Of a stretch of 64,000 nt of DNA, positions 17,259 through 28,697 are shown one piece after another. Source of the stretch: Tenericutes bacterium MO-XQ. Lineage in GTDB: Bacteria; Bacillota_I; Bacilli_A; Acholeplasmatales; Acholeplasmataceae. A model generated the notes under the pieces. It was not told the DNA's origin and made no database searches. It worked only from the letters and a program-made list of their open reading frames with translations. Numbering within the stretch: the first letter of the stretch is position 1; each line of letters starts with the position of its first letter. The stretch is from positions 1,240,001 through 1,304,000 of the forward strand of contig CP017948.1 of NCBI GenBank assembly GCA_002838185.1. The letters run 5' to 3'. A program made the translations under genes and the position numbers.

Positions 17259-17432
17259 ATTATACCTCCTTTAGTACTGTTGTATTATAACATTTGCATA
17301 AATTGATGTGGTGAAAAATGCTTATATATATGTGTCAATGTTTCTTTCTAATTTGTATCCTTTTTATAAAATTATGTGAATAAGATAACAAATCTTTCTT
17401 TGTGTTATAATAACTTTGAAAGGATGATTCAT

Positions 17433-17957
17433 ATGACAACACATTTTATATTAATTAGACATGGCGAACCTAGATATGATGAAGTCATCGAACGAGGCTA
17501 TGTTGGGATGGGCTATGAGTTTGGTAAACTCACAGAAAATGGAATTGCACAAGCAGAAGATAGAGCAAAAGATCCAAATCTAAAAGATGCGGACATCATT
17601 ATTTCTTCACCATATACAAGAGCGTTACAAACAGCAGCAATCATCTCTAGAGAAACAGGTATCAAATTAGTTGTAGAAAACGATCTTCATGAATGGATGC
17701 CAGATACTAAATTCATCTATGATTATGAAGTTAGTGGTGCATTTCAAGAATATTTTGAAGCAGAAGGTAAAAGAAATGTCTCCCATAAATATCGCTGGGA
17801 GTCTTATGAAGATTTAAAAAAACGTGTACAATTAACATTATTAAAATACAAGAACTATAAGAAAGTCATCGTTGTGTGTCATGGTATCGTTATGTCTTCA
17901 CTCACAAGATTTGATGATATTATTGAACACTGTGGTGTCAGAGAAGTTGATTTATAA
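17433..17957 (+). CDS. Histidine phosphatase (phosphoglycerate-mutase-like)
   Basis: About 174 residues. LIRHGEPRYDE carries the RHG catalytic motif, SSPYTRALQTA the phosphate-binding Arg, and VVCHGIVMSSL the second catalytic His. The reading frame can be extended to 17376, but the ATG at 17433 is preceded by AAAGGATG and starts MTTHFILIRHGE as in the family. Its stop overlaps the mutY start (TAATG). The substrate is unknown; coupling to mutY might point to a nucleotide role, which is only a guess. Confidence 0.8.
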   Translation: MTTHFILIRHGEPRYDEVIERGYVGMGYEFGKLTENGIAQAEDRAKDPNLKDADIIISSPYTRALQTAAIISRETGIKLVVENDLHEWMPDTKFIYDYEVSGAFQEYFEAEGKRNVSHKYRWESYEDLKKRVQLTLLKYKNYKKVIVVCHGIVMSSLTRFDDIIEHCGVREVDL

Positions 17958-18961
17958 TGGATATTAAAAGATTAGAAGCTTGGTATGATGAACATCATAG
18001 AAAGCTTCTTTTTCGAGAAACTAAAGATCCTTATCAAATATGGGTAAGTGAGATTATGCTTCAACAAACACAAGTTGAAACAGTCTTACCCTTTTTTGAG
18101 CGTTTTATCAAGAAATATCCAGATGTTTTAACACTTTCAAAAACAGATGAAGAGACATTGAAAAAAGATGTTGAAGGGTTAGGCTATTATAGAAGATTTA
18201 AATATATGCTTAAAGCAGCACAAATCATCGTTGATCAGTATAATGGTATCTTTCCTGATACATATAAGGATGTTTTATCACTTCCTGGTATTGGTCATTA
18301 TACAGCAGGTGCGATTATGTCTATCGCCTATAACGAGCCCTATAGTGCGCTTGATGGTAATGTCATTAGAGTATTATCTAGGTATTTAAACATAGATGAT
18401 GATTTTAGAGTAGAAAAACATAGAAAAAAACTAGATCAAATCAATCAATCATATATTGAACATGCGACACCCTATAAATATACACAAGCCATGATGGAAT
18501 TAGGAGCTACAATCTGTAGACCTAAAAACCCTAAATGTGAGTCTTGCCCATTAAGTGAGCATTGCCAGGCTTTTGAACTTGGCATTCAAGAACAAAGACC
18601 AGTCTTATCAAAATTAAATGACAAAAAGGAATTTTCATATATCACTTTAAAGATCTATGACCGTGAAGGGTTTATCTATCTTAGAAAGCGTACTGAAAGT
18701 TTACTAGAGGGTATGTATGAGTACCCGCAAGTTGAAAGTGAAAGTATTTATGATTGTTTAAGTCAATTTGAAGAAGAAGGTATTATCTTAGATATGATTA
18801 GCGATCAAAAAACATATAAACATATCTTTACACATCAAATTTGGATGATGAAAGTCTATGAAGTGAAACTTTTATCAAAACCTAAAGTTGATTGGATTCG
18901 ATTTGATCAAAAAGATATAAAAGATATACCGATGGCAATCGCACATCGTAAAATCAAATGA
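17957..18961 (+). CDS. mutY: A/G-specific adenine DNA glycosylase
   Basis: 334 residues. Helix-hairpin-helix glycosylase core: VSEIMLQQTQVETVLPFF with the catalytic-region Glu, GLGYYRRFKY, LPGIGHYTAGAI hairpin, and Asp in LDGNVIRVLSR. The iron-sulfur cluster motif C-x6-C-x2-C-x5-C is complete in ICRPKNPKCESCPLSEHC. A Nudix-like C-terminal domain for 8-oxoG recognition follows from about residue 220. It removes A opposite 8-oxoG. Length is near the usual 350. Translation is coupled to the upstream histidine phosphatase by a TAATG overlap. Confidence 0.92.
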   Translation: MDIKRLEAWYDEHHRKLLFRETKDPYQIWVSEIMLQQTQVETVLPFFERFIKKYPDVLTLSKTDEETLKKDVEGLGYYRRFKYMLKAAQIIVDQYNGIFPDTYKDVLSLPGIGHYTAGAIMSIAYNEPYSALDGNVIRVLSRYLNIDDDFRVEKHRKKLDQINQSYIEHATPYKYTQAMMELGATICRPKNPKCESCPLSEHCQAFELGIQEQRPVLSKLNDKKEFSYITLKIYDREGFIYLRKRTESLLEGMYEYPQVESESIYDCLSQFEEEGIILDMISDQKTYKHIFTHQIWMMKVYEVKLLSKPKVDWIRFDQKDIKDIPMAIAHRKIK

Positions 18962-18974
18962 TGGGAGAACTTAT

Positions 18975-19949
18975 ATGATTGAAAAGATAATATTAAAAAA
19001 TAAAATCGCAGAAGTTACATTAATTTCTTATGGAGCAGGTATTTATAAATATCTATTTTTAGGAGAAAACATCGTGATTACACCTAAAACAGTAGATGAG
19101 TATATGCATGACTTAACCTATTATGGTAAAACGATTGGAAGAACAAGTGGAAGATTGGTTATCCCTAGTTATGAAATAAACGGTAAAACATATGATGTTG
19201 AGCCATATCGTTCAGATTTTACTTCGCTTCATGGAGGTCCAAAAGGCTTTTCAACACAAAATTTTGATGTCATATCAAAAACAGAATCGAAAGTGGTTTT
19301 CAGATATATATCAGAAGATTTAGAAGAAGGTTATCCAGGAAAACTCATTTTAGATGTTACATATGAGTTAGACTTAGATGGATCATTACATATCTATTTT
19401 GATGCACTTGCAAATAAAGATACTTTATGTAATATTACAAATCATACTTATTTCAATTTAAATCAAGCATATCCAACCATTCTTGACCATGAAATTACTA
19501 TCAAAGCTTCTAAATTTTTAAATATTGATAAAAACTATCTTTTAAAAAGCGTTGATGACGTAGAAAATACACCTTTTGATTTTAGAACCTCAATACCTTT
19601 TAGAGAAAGATTAAAAGAGATGCAACAAACCTCTTTTTATGGATTTGATCATACATGGATATTTGATGATTTAGCTGATGATGAAATAAAGGCCAAAGCT
19701 TTTGATCCAAAAAGCAACATTGGACTTGATGTTTATACTTCATATCCAGCAGTCGTGGTTTACACCCATAATGATCCTGCAATCATTGCATTAGAAGGTT
19801 CTTTTGATCAAGATGCTATCCATTCATCATTTACATTTGAGTGCCAATATGAACCAGGTGGCATCCATCATCAACATCTAAATCATGCGATTTTAAAAAA
19901 GAATAAACCATATCATCAATTTATTACATTTAAACCATATAAAAAATAA
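18975..19949 (+). CDS. Aldose 1-epimerase (galactose mutarotase family)
   Basis: 324 residues. Mutarotase landmarks are GRTSGRLV (substrate Arg), FTSLHGGPKGF (first His), CNITNHTYFNLN (catalytic His) and a C-terminal ALEGSFDQ ... ECQYEPGG with the catalytic Glu. It interconverts the alpha and beta anomers of aldoses. GGGAGAAC precedes the ATG, 13 bases after mutY, so it may be in the same transcript. Confidence 0.85.
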   Translation: MIEKIILKNKIAEVTLISYGAGIYKYLFLGENIVITPKTVDEYMHDLTYYGKTIGRTSGRLVIPSYEINGKTYDVEPYRSDFTSLHGGPKGFSTQNFDVISKTESKVVFRYISEDLEEGYPGKLILDVTYELDLDGSLHIYFDALANKDTLCNITNHTYFNLNQAYPTILDHEITIKASKFLNIDKNYLLKSVDDVENTPFDFRTSIPFRERLKEMQQTSFYGFDHTWIFDDLADDEIKAKAFDPKSNIGLDVYTSYPAVVVYTHNDPAIIALEGSFDQDAIHSSFTFECQYEPGGIHHQHLNHAILKKNKPYHQFITFKPYKK

Positions 19950-19951
19950 AA

Positions 19952-19976
19952 AATGAGAAGCCGTTAGCTTCCCATT
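19952..19976. terminator. Bidirectional terminator between epimerase and queT
   Basis: AATG-A-GAAGC-CGTTA-GCTTC-C-CATT hairpin between the convergent genes, with an A-rich left flank and a T-rich right flank. Confidence 0.65.
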
Positions 19977-20449
19977 ATTTCTTTAAAATGTTGATTGTCA
20001 TCTAAGTAAATATAAAGTGGATATCCAAGCACTAACATGACTGCGGCTTCCCCAAGAAAAACCCACATCGCAATCGGTAAAAATGGAATTTGATTCATGA
20101 TAGAAATCATCAAGCCAATGATAATTGCGTTACTGAATGCTGGGAATAATAATGACAATAATTTTGGTTTACTGATGATGATCATAAGCGTTAAAGCAAC
20201 GACAGTAGCAAGCGTACCAAATAATGCATCAACAATACCATAAGGACTCATTAAATAATTAGCAACGAATGTACCTAAAGTTAAACCTATCGCATGTTTT
20301 TTATTAAAAAACACCAAAATAAGTAAAACTTCAGCAATTCTAAACTGTACGGTTTCAAAACTTAAAAATTGAAACACAAATACCAATACAACATAGATAG
20401 CAGCAATCATAGACTGCAATATAAAATCTTTTAAAACGTAATTTTTCAC
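19964..20449 (-). CDS. queT: QueT-family queuosine precursor (preQ1) transporter
   Basis: 161 residues with about five membrane segments. The motifs FQFLSFETVQFRIAEVLLIL and LTLGTFVANYLMSPYGIVDALFGT are characteristic of QueT, the substrate-binding component of an ECF-type transporter. The start is GTG at 20449, with AGGGAG seven bases upstream; that AGGGAG is the last strand of a preQ1 riboswitch. The neighbour tgt, transcribed in the opposite direction, uses the imported base. The ECF energising subunits are not in the window. Confidence 0.88.
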   Translation of the reverse strand: MKNYVLKDFILQSMIAAIYVVLVFVFQFLSFETVQFRIAEVLLILVFFNKKHAIGLTLGTFVANYLMSPYGIVDALFGTLATVVALTLMIIISKPKLLSLLFPAFSNAIIIGLMISIMNQIPFLPIAMWVFLGEAAVMLVLGYPLYIYLDDNQHFKEIMGS

Positions 20450-20456
20450 TTTTAAT

Positions 20457-20497
20457 CTCCCTGTTTTGTTTTAGCTGGTTTCCTAGGGTACAGCTAA
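20457..20497 (-). promoter_or_regulatory. preQ1-I riboswitch controlling queT translation
   Basis: Minus-strand RNA: stem P1 TAGCTG / CAGCTA, a loop containing ACCCT, then an A-rich tail (AAACAAAAC) ending AGGGAG. Pairing of CCCT in the loop with AGGG in the tail forms the H-type pseudoknot of class I preQ1 riboswitches; the tail resembles the Thermoanaerobacter tengcongensis aptamer. The sequestered AGGGAG is the ribosome site of queT, so control is translational: preQ1 binding would switch off synthesis of the transporter. Confidence 0.9.
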
Positions 20498-20510
20498 TAT
20501 TTGAAATACT

Positions 20511-21678
<1,168 letters not shown>

Positions 21679-21741
21679 TTATCTTTATTTTAAAAGATAA
21701 ATAATGTAAAATAGAGTTAGTAACTAGGAGGGAATAGACCT

Positions 21742-22884
21742 ATGGTATTCGGAGAATCAGATAATTTCAATCAAAAACCTATTATAAAAGTTATCGGTGT
21801 TGGAGGCGGAGGCGGAAACGCAGTCAATCGTATGATCGAAAATGACGTTAAAGGCGTCACTTTTGTTGCGATGAACACAGATGCTCAAGTTTTAAAAGTA
21901 TCTAAAGCAGAAACACGTGTTCAACTTGGTAAGTATTTAACTAGAGGTTTAGGTGCAGGTGCAAAAGCAGAAGTTGGTAAAGAAGCAGCACTTGAATCCA
22001 TTGATGATATTGAAGAAGTATTAAAAGATGCAGACATGGTCTTTATCACTGCTGGTATGGGTGGAGGTACCGGAACAGGTGCAGCACCAATCATTGCACA
22101 AAAAGCAAAAGAGATGGGATGCCTAACGATTGGTATCGTAACAAAACCGTTTGCTTTTGAAGGACCTGCTCGTATGCAAGCAGCAATCATGGGTTTAGAA
22201 GAGTTAAAACCTCATGTAGACACATTAATCGTTGTACCTAACGAAAGATTACTTGCTGTATCAGGACCAACAACACAATTATTAGATGCATTTAGAGAAT
22301 CAGATAATGTGCTTCGTCAAGGTGTTCAAGGGATTGCAGAAATCATCGCAATTCCAGGATTGATTAACGTTGACTTTGCAGATGTTAGAACCGTTATGGA
22401 AAATAAAGGGACTGCACTCATGGGTGTTGGGATTGCATCAGGCGAAGACCGTGCGATTGAAGCAGCTAGAAAAGCGATTCACTCTAAATTATTAGAAGTA
22501 TCCATTGATGGAGCAACAGATGCGATTGTAAACATTACATCTGGTACAAACATTACACTAATTGAAACTGGTCAAGCATTATCAGAAATTAGAAATGCAA
22601 CTGACCGTGACTTAAATATCATTTACGGAACGACTGTTAATGAAGATTTAGATGATGAAATGATCGTTACTGTGATTGCAACAGGATATGAATTAAAAGC
22701 TAAAGGTTCAACCATTGAAAATTTAGCATCAGAAATATTTAATAAAACGTCTACAGACCAAATGCAACTTACTGATCAAGGTCTAGTAGAAAAAGAATAT
22801 GATGAAAGAGAAGCGCATGAAGGTGTTAAAGAAGGTAACAAACGCAGCTTACCATCATGGCTTGCTAAGAAATCAAAATTTTAA
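21742..22884 (+). CDS. ftsZ: Cell division protein FtsZ
   Basis: 380 residues. Tubulin-like GTPase: [13 protein letters not shown] near the N terminus, the GTP-binding G-box [12 protein letters not shown], and the T7 catalytic loop around VNVDFADVR (here [14 protein letters not shown]). The C-terminal linker is short and ends [11 protein letters not shown], a recognisable C-terminal binding peptide for membrane tethers such as SepF. AGGAGGGAA precedes the ATG. The upstream region 21681-21740 contains an A+T-rich promoter-like stretch. SepF is encoded two genes downstream. Confidence 0.96.
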   Translation: MVFGESDNFNQKPIIKVIGVGGGGGNAVNRMIENDVKGVTFVAMNTDAQVLKVSKAETRVQLGKYLTRGLGAGAKAEVGKEAALESIDDIEEVLKDADMVFITAGMGGGTGTGAAPIIAQKAKEMGCLTIGIVTKPFAFEGPARMQAAIMGLEELKPHVDTLIVVPNERLLAVSGPTTQLLDAFRESDNVLRQGVQGIAEIIAIPGLINVDFADVRTVMENKGTALMGVGIASGEDRAIEAARKAIHSKLLEVSIDGATDAIVNITSGTNITLIETGQALSEIRNATDRDLNIIYGTTVNEDLDDEMIVTVIATGYELKAKGSTIENLASEIFNKTSTDQMQLTDQGLVEKEYDEREAHEGVKEGNKRSLPSWLAKKSKF

Positions 22885-22904
22885 AAAGGCGATTAGCCTT
22901 TTTT
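22883..22904 (+). terminator. Terminator after ftsZ
   Basis: AAAAAGGC-GATTA-GCCTTTTTT, an eight-pair stem followed by a T-run, directly after the ftsZ stop codon. The ychF ribosome site begins a few bases later, so ychF must have its own promoter or rely on read-through. Confidence 0.75.
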
Positions 22905-22924
22905 ATTGAAAAGAGGAATTATTT

Positions 22925-24022
22925 ATGTTAAAAGCAGGTATCGTAGGTTTACCGAATGTGGGTAAATCAACATTATTTAATGCGATCACTAAAGCAGAAG
23001 CACTTGCAGCAAATTATCCATTTGCTACCATAGATCCAAATGTTGGTGTTGTTTATGTACAAGACGAACGTTTAGATGTTTTAGCACGCATATACAAACC
23101 AAAAAAAGTTGTGCCTACTGCTTATGAATTTATTGATATCGCGGGCTTAGTTAAGGGCGCATCAAAAGGCGAAGGCTTAGGTAATCAATTTTTATCACAC
23201 ATTCGTGAAGTAGACGCAATCTGTCAAGTGGTTAGATGTTTTGAAGATGAAAATATTACACATGTTGAAGGTAGTATTGATCCTGTTAGAGACATTGAAA
23301 CAATTAAACTTGAGCTTAACTTAGCTGACTTGGAAGTTGTAGAAAAAAGAATACAAAGACTTGATAAAAAAGCAAAAGCGAAAGTTAAAGAAGCTCAAGA
23401 AGAACTTCAAGTTTTAAATAAAATCAAAGATGCACTTGACCAAAACATTAGTCCAAGAACATTAGAGTTTTCAGATGAAGATAAAAAATTGATCAAAAGC
23501 TTTAATTTACTATCATTAAAACCTATGATTTATATCGCAAATGTTGCTGAAGAAGATTTGATGGATGCAGATTCAAATAAATTTTATCAAGACGTTTTAG
23601 CTTTTGCTAAAAAAGAAGGGACAGAAGTTGTTTTAATTTCTGCTCAAGTTGAAATGGAAATTGCATCACTAAATCCAGAAGAACAAGCACATTTCTTAGA
23701 AGCATATGGACTTCAAAAATCAGGACTCAATCAAGTGATCGATAGAAGCTATGATTTATTAGGTCTAAAAACATATTTTACAGCTGGAGAACCAGAAGTA
23801 AGAGCATGGACATTTAAACAAGGGATGAAGGCACCTGAATGTGCTGGTATTATTCATAGCGATTTTGAAAGAGGATTTATTAAAGCTGAGACTTTAGCTT
23901 ACGATGATTTACTTAAATATGAAACACCTCAAAAAGCTAAAGAAGCCGGAAGAGTAAGATTAGAGGGTAAAGAGTATTTAGTAAAAGATGGGGATATTAT
24001 GCTCTTTAGATTTAACGTATGA
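22925..24022 (+). CDS. ychF: YchF/Obg-family ATPase
   Basis: 365 residues. P-loop GLPNVGKST, switch region TIDPNVGVV, DxxG as DIAGLVKGASKGEGLGNQFL, and the altered N-K-x-D region (YIANVAEED) that gives YchF its ATP preference. The C-terminal TGS domain contains FTAGEPEVRAWTF and ends with KEYLVKDGDIMLFRFNV. It binds ribosomes and takes part in translation-associated and redox stress functions. The stop overlaps the yggS start (ATGA). Confidence 0.95.
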   Translation: MLKAGIVGLPNVGKSTLFNAITKAEALAANYPFATIDPNVGVVYVQDERLDVLARIYKPKKVVPTAYEFIDIAGLVKGASKGEGLGNQFLSHIREVDAICQVVRCFEDENITHVEGSIDPVRDIETIKLELNLADLEVVEKRIQRLDKKAKAKVKEAQEELQVLNKIKDALDQNISPRTLEFSDEDKKLIKSFNLLSLKPMIYIANVAEEDLMDADSNKFYQDVLAFAKKEGTEVVLISAQVEMEIASLNPEEQAHFLEAYGLQKSGLNQVIDRSYDLLGLKTYFTAGEPEVRAWTFKQGMKAPECAGIIHSDFERGFIKAETLAYDDLLKYETPQKAKEAGRVRLEGKEYLVKDGDIMLFRFNV

Positions 24023-24609
24023 TAAAAGATTTTAATGGAACTATCATTTGTGCATCTAAATATTTTTCACCAGATCAACTTAAGATAATTTATCAAAAAG
24101 GATATCATGATTTTGGTGAAAATAGAGTACAAATGATGTTAGAGAAAATTGAAGCATTAAGTGATTTAGATATCACATGGCATTTTATAGGACATCTCCA
24201 ATCCAATAAAGTCAAAGATATCATTAATCATATTGATTATCTGCATACACTTGATCGTTTATCGGTTGCAAAAGAAATTCAAAAGTACAGAACGGGTAAA
24301 ATTAAATGCTTGATACAACTGAATTTAACAGAAGAACCACAAAAAAGTGGGATATACATCGATAAATTAGACCAATTTCTTTTAGAAATTAAAAAATATG
24401 ATAAAATAGAATTAGTCGGATTTATGACCATGGGCAAAGATCAAGATGAAGTAGAAACAGAAGAAGCATTTAAAAAAATGTATCAATTATCTGTGAAATA
24501 TCATCTACCACTTTTATCGATGGGTATGACAGAAGATTATCATTTAGCAATCAAACATCATGCGACACATTTACGTATTGGTAGAAAGTTTTACGAGTTG
24601 CTAGACTAG
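24019..24609 (+). CDS. yggS: YggS/PLPBP-family pyridoxal-phosphate homeostasis protein
   Basis: 196 residues, slightly short because the usual N-terminal helix is trimmed. PLP-binding Lys lies in IICASKYFS; GFGENRVQ-like DFGENRVQMM, WHFIGHLQSNKVKD and SMGMTEDYHLAI plus HLRIGRKFY are family signatures (the usual SMGMSxD and R-x-G-x-x-I-FG). It is the ylmE equivalent in the Firmicutes order ftsZ ... ylmE-sepF ... ileS. It is coupled to ychF by a 4-bp overlap. Confidence 0.92.
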   Translation: MIKDFNGTIICASKYFSPDQLKIIYQKGYHDFGENRVQMMLEKIEALSDLDITWHFIGHLQSNKVKDIINHIDYLHTLDRLSVAKEIQKYRTGKIKCLIQLNLTEEPQKSGIYIDKLDQFLLEIKKYDKIELVGFMTMGKDQDEVETEEAFKKMYQLSVKYHLPLLSMGMTEDYHLAIKHHATHLRIGRKFYELLD

Positions 24610-24617
24610 GAGGATAT

Positions 24618-24971
24618 ATGGGACTTTTTGGCAAAAATAAGAAAAAGAAGAATATGAATGAACAAGATGGTTTAAATCTTGAATCTAAAGAGTCTACATA
24701 TGATAAAATCATTTTCGAGAAACTAAGTTCTGATGATGATGAATATCTGACACATCTTGCAGATCAAATGATGGAAGGTTCACCACTGATTTTAAATTTT
24801 GAACCTTTGGATATTGATCAAGCAAACAAAGTAATTGCATTTTTCTCAGGTATCGTTTATGCTGTTAAAGGTGAAATTGTACATGTACAAGAAAAAGTAT
24901 TCATGTTTGCGAACAAAGATGTTTATAAAGATGGATCTATGGATGCATTTTTAAAAGATATTGTAGAATAA
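24618..24971 (+). CDS. sepF: SepF-family cell division protein
   Basis: 117 residues. A short N-terminal segment (MGLFGKNKKKK) could be a basic membrane-binding region, then a SepF/DUF552 domain with ILNFEPLDIDQANKVIAFFSGIVYAVKGEI and FMFANKDV, as in Bacillus SepF. SepF polymerises into rings and anchors FtsZ to the membrane. The gene lies eight bases after yggS with AGGAGG upstream. In a bacterium apparently lacking wall-synthesis genes, SepF would be a main FtsZ anchor; that is inference. Confidence 0.9.
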   Translation: MGLFGKNKKKKNMNEQDGLNLESKESTYDKIIFEKLSSDDDEYLTHLADQMMEGSPLILNFEPLDIDQANKVIAFFSGIVYAVKGEIVHVQEKVFMFANKDVYKDGSMDAFLKDIVE

Positions 24972-24990
24972 ATAAATAAATTAAATCATT

Positions 24991-25183
24991 GCAATGAAGA
25001 AGACACGTGAATCTTGTAAAGGTTTCAAGCGAATTAGGGATGGTGTAAGCCTAGTAACAAACACATGATTTCATATCACTTTGGAGCAATCAATTAAAAC
25101 TAAGTGCTAGAATTTTTTTCTAGAACTAAGGTGGTACCGCGGAATTTTATTTCGTCCTTAGCGATAAGGGCGATTTTATTTTT
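24991..25183 (+). promoter_or_regulatory. T-box leader of ileS (isoleucine specifier)
   Basis: The antiterminator bulge sequence AAGGTGGTACCGCG is at 25128-25141. The terminator is CGTCCTT-AGCGAT-AAGGGCG followed by a T-rich tail (about 25153-25183). Stem I runs from about 24995, with an AGGGATGGTGTAAGCC distal part. A plausible specifier codon is ATC at 25075-25077 (followed by AC), fitting tRNA-Ile(GAU). Uncharged tRNA-Ile would stabilise the antiterminator and allow ileS transcription. Confidence 0.92.
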
Positions 25184-25204
25184 ATATAACAAGGAGTGAA
25201 TGAA

Positions 25205-27901
25205 ATGGATTACAAAGACACATTAAGTATGCCTAAAACAGATTTTCCTATGAGAGGAAATCTTGGAGTTAGGGAAATTGAATTTCAAAAAGCATGGGAA
25301 GAGATGGATCTTTACAAAAAAGTTTTAGAAAAAAACAAAGATAATGAACCATTTATCTTACATGATGGCCCACCATATGCCAATGGTGATATTCATATTG
25401 GCCATGCATTAAATAAAGTCTTAAAGGACTTTGTTTTGCGTTACCAAACCATGAAAGGTAGATATGTTCCGTATATTCCAGGTTGGGATACACATGGCTT
25501 ACCGATTGAAACTGCAGTGACTAAAAAAGGTGTTAACCGTAAAGAAATGTCACTTGTTGATTATCGTAAGGTTTGTTATGAATATGCAATGGAACAAGTT
25601 AACCGACAAAAAGAACAATTCAAACGTTTAGGTATATTAGGTGATTGGGATCATCCATATATCACTTTAACCAAGGATTTTGAAGGTAGACAAGTTTCAG
25701 TATTCGCAAAAATGGTTGAAAAAGGATTAATCTATAAAGGATTAAAGCCAGTCTATTGGTCACCATCATCTGAATCTGCACTTGCAGAAGCAGAAATTGA
25801 ATACCATGACAAAGTTTCTATTTCAATTTATGTTGCATTCCCATCTTTATCTGATGATCAAGATTTAAAAGATGCAAGCTACATCATTTGGACAACAACA
25901 CCATGGACAATTCCTGCTAACTTAGCAATATCTGTACATCCTGATTTCACTTATGTATTATTTGAAACCAATGGTAAGAAATATGTAGTTACTGAAACAT
26001 TATTGGATCAAGTAACTAAAGAATTAGATCTTAAAGACCCTAAAATCTTAAAACGATATAAAGGTAAAGATTTAGATTTAAAGACTTATAAACATCCAAT
26101 TTATGACCGTATATCACCAATCATCGTTGGTGATCACGTTACAGATACTGACGGTACTGGATTAGTTCATACAGCTCCAGGACATGGGGAAGATGATTAT
26201 AGAATCGGTAAACAATATGGATTAGACGTTTTCTGTCCAGTTGATGATCGTGGGTATATGACTAAAGCTTCAGGTCCTTTTGATGGCATGTATTATGAAG
26301 TGGCAAATGAAGAAGTCGTTAAAAAACTTGATGAACTTGGGGTATTATTAAAATCATCTAAGTTTACCCATTCATATCCACATGACTGGAGAACAAGAAA
26401 ACCAGTCATCTTTAGAGCAACCCCTCAATGGTTTGCATCAATTGATAAAATTAAAGCAGAATTATTAGATGAAGTTAAAAAAGCAGAATGGTTACCAACT
26501 TGGGGAGAACTTAGAATTTCTAATATGATATCTAATCGTGAAGATTGGTGTATCTCAAGACAAAGAGCTTGGGGTGTTCCAATTCCAATCTTCTATGCTG
26601 AAAATGATGAACCTATCTTAGATAAAGATGTCTTAGATCACATTGCAGAAGTATTTAGCAAAGAAGGATCAAATGCATGGTTTGATAAAGATCCTAAAGA
26701 TTTACTTCCTGAAGGTTATGTGCATCCAGGTAGTCCAAATGGTATCTTTAGAAAAGAAACAGATATCATGGATGTTTGGTTTGATTCAGGAACATCACAT
26801 GCTGTTTTAGAAGCAAATGGACTTCCTTATCCTGCTGATTTATACTTAGAAGGATCTGATCAATACAGAGGATGGTTTAACTCTTCATTATCAACAGGTG
26901 TTGCAGCTTATGGTAAAGCACCATATAAAAAAGTTGTTTCCCATGGTTTCGTTTTAGATGGTCAAGGCAAGAAAATGAGTAAATCATTAGGTAATGCGAT
27001 TGATCCTAATAAAATCATGAAGACACAAGGTGCAGACCTACTTAGATTATGGGTTGCATCTGTCGATTATCAAGCAGATGTTAGAATCTCTGATGAGATG
27101 ATGAAACAAATTGCTGAAGGTTATCGTAAAATAAGAAATACCATCCGCTTTGTATTAGGAAATATCAGCGATTTTGATCCACAAAAAGATTATGTTTCTT
27201 ATGAAAATCGAGGGAAGTTAAATCAAGTGATGACACTTAAAGCCCAACAACTTTCAAATCAAATGATAGAAGCTTATGAAAACTATCAATTTGACCGTGT
27301 ATATCGTGGCGTTGTCTCATTTATGACCAATGAATTAAGTGCATTTTATTTAGATTATACAAAAGACATATTATACATCGAAAAATCTGATGGTATCTTA
27401 AGAAGAAGCGTTCAATCAGTTTTATATGATGCATTAGTTGATATGCTCAAATTACTTACACCAATCATTCCTCATACGACTGACGAAGCTTATCAATTCA
27501 TGCCAGGTAAAAAACTTGAAAATGTATATCTAGAAAACATGCCAAAAGCATATGAACAAATAGACCAAGCTTTATTAACAAGTTTTGATATCTTAGAGAC
27601 AGTTAGAAATCTCGTATTAAAACGTTTAGAAGAAGCAAGAGAACAAAAAATCATAGGTAAATCACTTCAAGCTGAAGTTGACTTAAAAGTCACTAAAGCT
27701 CAAAAAGAAGCAATGGATAACCTAGAGTTTAAAGCACATCAAGTCTTTATTGTATCTAAGGTCAACATCGAAGTTTCTGATCAACTAGAAGTAACAGTTA
27801 AAAAAGCAGAAGGTGAAACTTGTGATCGTTGTTGGAATGTCGTTGATCATAAACATGAAAATGGATTATGTGATCGTTGTGATAAAATTGTAAATGGGTG
27901 A
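25205..27901 (+). CDS. ileS: Isoleucyl-tRNA synthetase
   Basis: 898 residues, typical bacterial IleRS. HIGH motif in [21 protein letters not shown] in [12 protein letters not shown], an editing (CP1) domain with [12 protein letters not shown], and a C-terminal zinc ribbon with CDRCWN ... CDRC. The start is the ATG at 25205; a GTG at 25196 lies within AAGGAGTGA. Expression is governed by the T-box leader upstream. The stop overlaps the region before surE. Confidence 0.97.
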   Translation: MDYKDTLSMPKTDFPMRGNLGVREIEFQKAWEEMDLYKKVLEKNKDNEPFILHDGPPYANGDIHIGHALNKVLKDFVLRYQTMKGRYVPYIPGWDTHGLPIETAVTKKGVNRKEMSLVDYRKVCYEYAMEQVNRQKEQFKRLGILGDWDHPYITLTKDFEGRQVSVFAKMVEKGLIYKGLKPVYWSPSSESALAEAEIEYHDKVSISIYVAFPSLSDDQDLKDASYIIWTTTPWTIPANLAISVHPDFTYVLFETNGKKYVVTETLLDQVTKELDLKDPKILKRYKGKDLDLKTYKHPIYDRISPIIVGDHVTDTDGTGLVHTAPGHGEDDYRIGKQYGLDVFCPVDDRGYMTKASGPFDGMYYEVANEEVVKKLDELGVLLKSSKFTHSYPHDWRTRKPVIFRATPQWFASIDKIKAELLDEVKKAEWLPTWGELRISNMISNREDWCISRQRAWGVPIPIFYAENDEPILDKDVLDHIAEVFSKEGSNAWFDKDPKDLLPEGYVHPGSPNGIFRKETDIMDVWFDSGTSHAVLEANGLPYPADLYLEGSDQYRGWFNSSLSTGVAAYGKAPYKKVVSHGFVLDGQGKKMSKSLGNAIDPNKIMKTQGADLLRLWVASVDYQADVRISDEMMKQIAEGYRKIRNTIRFVLGNISDFDPQKDYVSYENRGKLNQVMTLKAQQLSNQMIEAYENYQFDRVYRGVVSFMTNELSAFYLDYTKDILYIEKSDGILRRSVQSVLYDALVDMLKLLTPIIPHTTDEAYQFMPGKKLENVYLENMPKAYEQIDQALLTSFDILETVRNLVLKRLEEAREQKIIGKSLQAEVDLKVTKAQKEAMDNLEFKAHQVFIVSKVNIEVSDQLEVTVKKAEGETCDRCWNVVDHKHENGLCDRCDKIVNG

Positions 27902-27906
27902 TATAT

Positions 27907-28644
27907 ATGAATATATTAGTTGTCAATGATGATGGATATCAAGCAGAAGGGTTAGGCATCTTAGCAAGAGCTTTAGCGCCATATGGAAACATTTATATTT
28001 CAGCTCCAAAAAGCCATCAAAGCGCAAAAAGCCATAGCATTACGATTCGTTCAAAAATTGAGACTTTTGTGACAGAACCAATGTATGGTTCAAAAGCTAC
28101 TCTAGTAGTAGATGGATCTCCAGCTGATGCCGTAAGACTTGGACTTAAAGTCTTTGATGTTGATTTTGACCTTGTTGTATCAGGTATCAATTGTGGACCA
28201 AATATTGCAAAAGATATTTACTATTCAGGGACAGTATCTGCAGCATATGAAGCGAAAATATTAGGGGTTGATGCGATTGCAATCTCATCACCTTTCACTA
28301 TGCCTCAATATCTATATGATGAAACCATTAAATTATTTGATGAAATCCTAGAAACAAAAATCTATGAAGGACCTGGTATATTAAATATTAACTTTCCTAA
28401 AGAGTCCTTTCAAAGACCTGTTGGGGTTAAAATTACAACTCAAGGGTTAAGATATCAACATGCTGAGTTTGTAAAATCAGAAAAACCAGATATTTTCCAC
28501 ATCAAAGGTAGCATCATCAACTATCAAGAACATCCAGATAGTGATGTCAATGCATTTGAAGAAGGATATGTATCGATAACACCTCTTAAGTTGGATCGTA
28601 CAGATTACGCGAAAATTAAAGAGATTATGCATACATCTTCTTAA
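27907..28644 (+). CDS. surE: 5'/3'-nucleotidase SurE
   Basis: About 245 residues. N-terminal NILVVNDDGYQAEGLGIL with the Asp-Asp metal pair, APKSHQSAKSHSIT with Ser of the phosphate site, VVDGSPADAVRLGL, and SGINCGPNIAKDIYYSGTVSAAYEA with the metal-binding Asn. It dephosphorylates nucleoside monophosphates. The start is the ATG at 27907; the GGGTGA at the end of ileS serves as ribosome site, so it is coupled to ileS. It fits with the nucleoside-salvage genes that follow. Confidence 0.93.
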   Translation: MNILVVNDDGYQAEGLGILARALAPYGNIYISAPKSHQSAKSHSITIRSKIETFVTEPMYGSKATLVVDGSPADAVRLGLKVFDVDFDLVVSGINCGPNIAKDIYYSGTVSAAYEAKILGVDAIAISSPFTMPQYLYDETIKLFDEILETKIYEGPGILNINFPKESFQRPVGVKITTQGLRYQHAEFVKSEKPDIFHIKGSIINYQEHPDSDVNAFEEGYVSITPLKLDRTDYAKIKEIMHTSS

Positions 28645-28697
28645 TTGTTTAAACATATTATTTATGATAAACTAATCTTATAAAGGTAGGTGTCGAT

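Noticed and set aside
21681..21702. Hairpin TTATCTTT/AAAAGATAA between tgt and ftsZ as a terminator
   Set aside because: It is purely A+T with no G or C in the stem beyond one pair and has no T-tract following, so it is too weak to call.
21921..22190. Minus-strand open frame inside ftsZ
   Set aside because: Shadow of the strongly conserved ftsZ frame, with no start signal.
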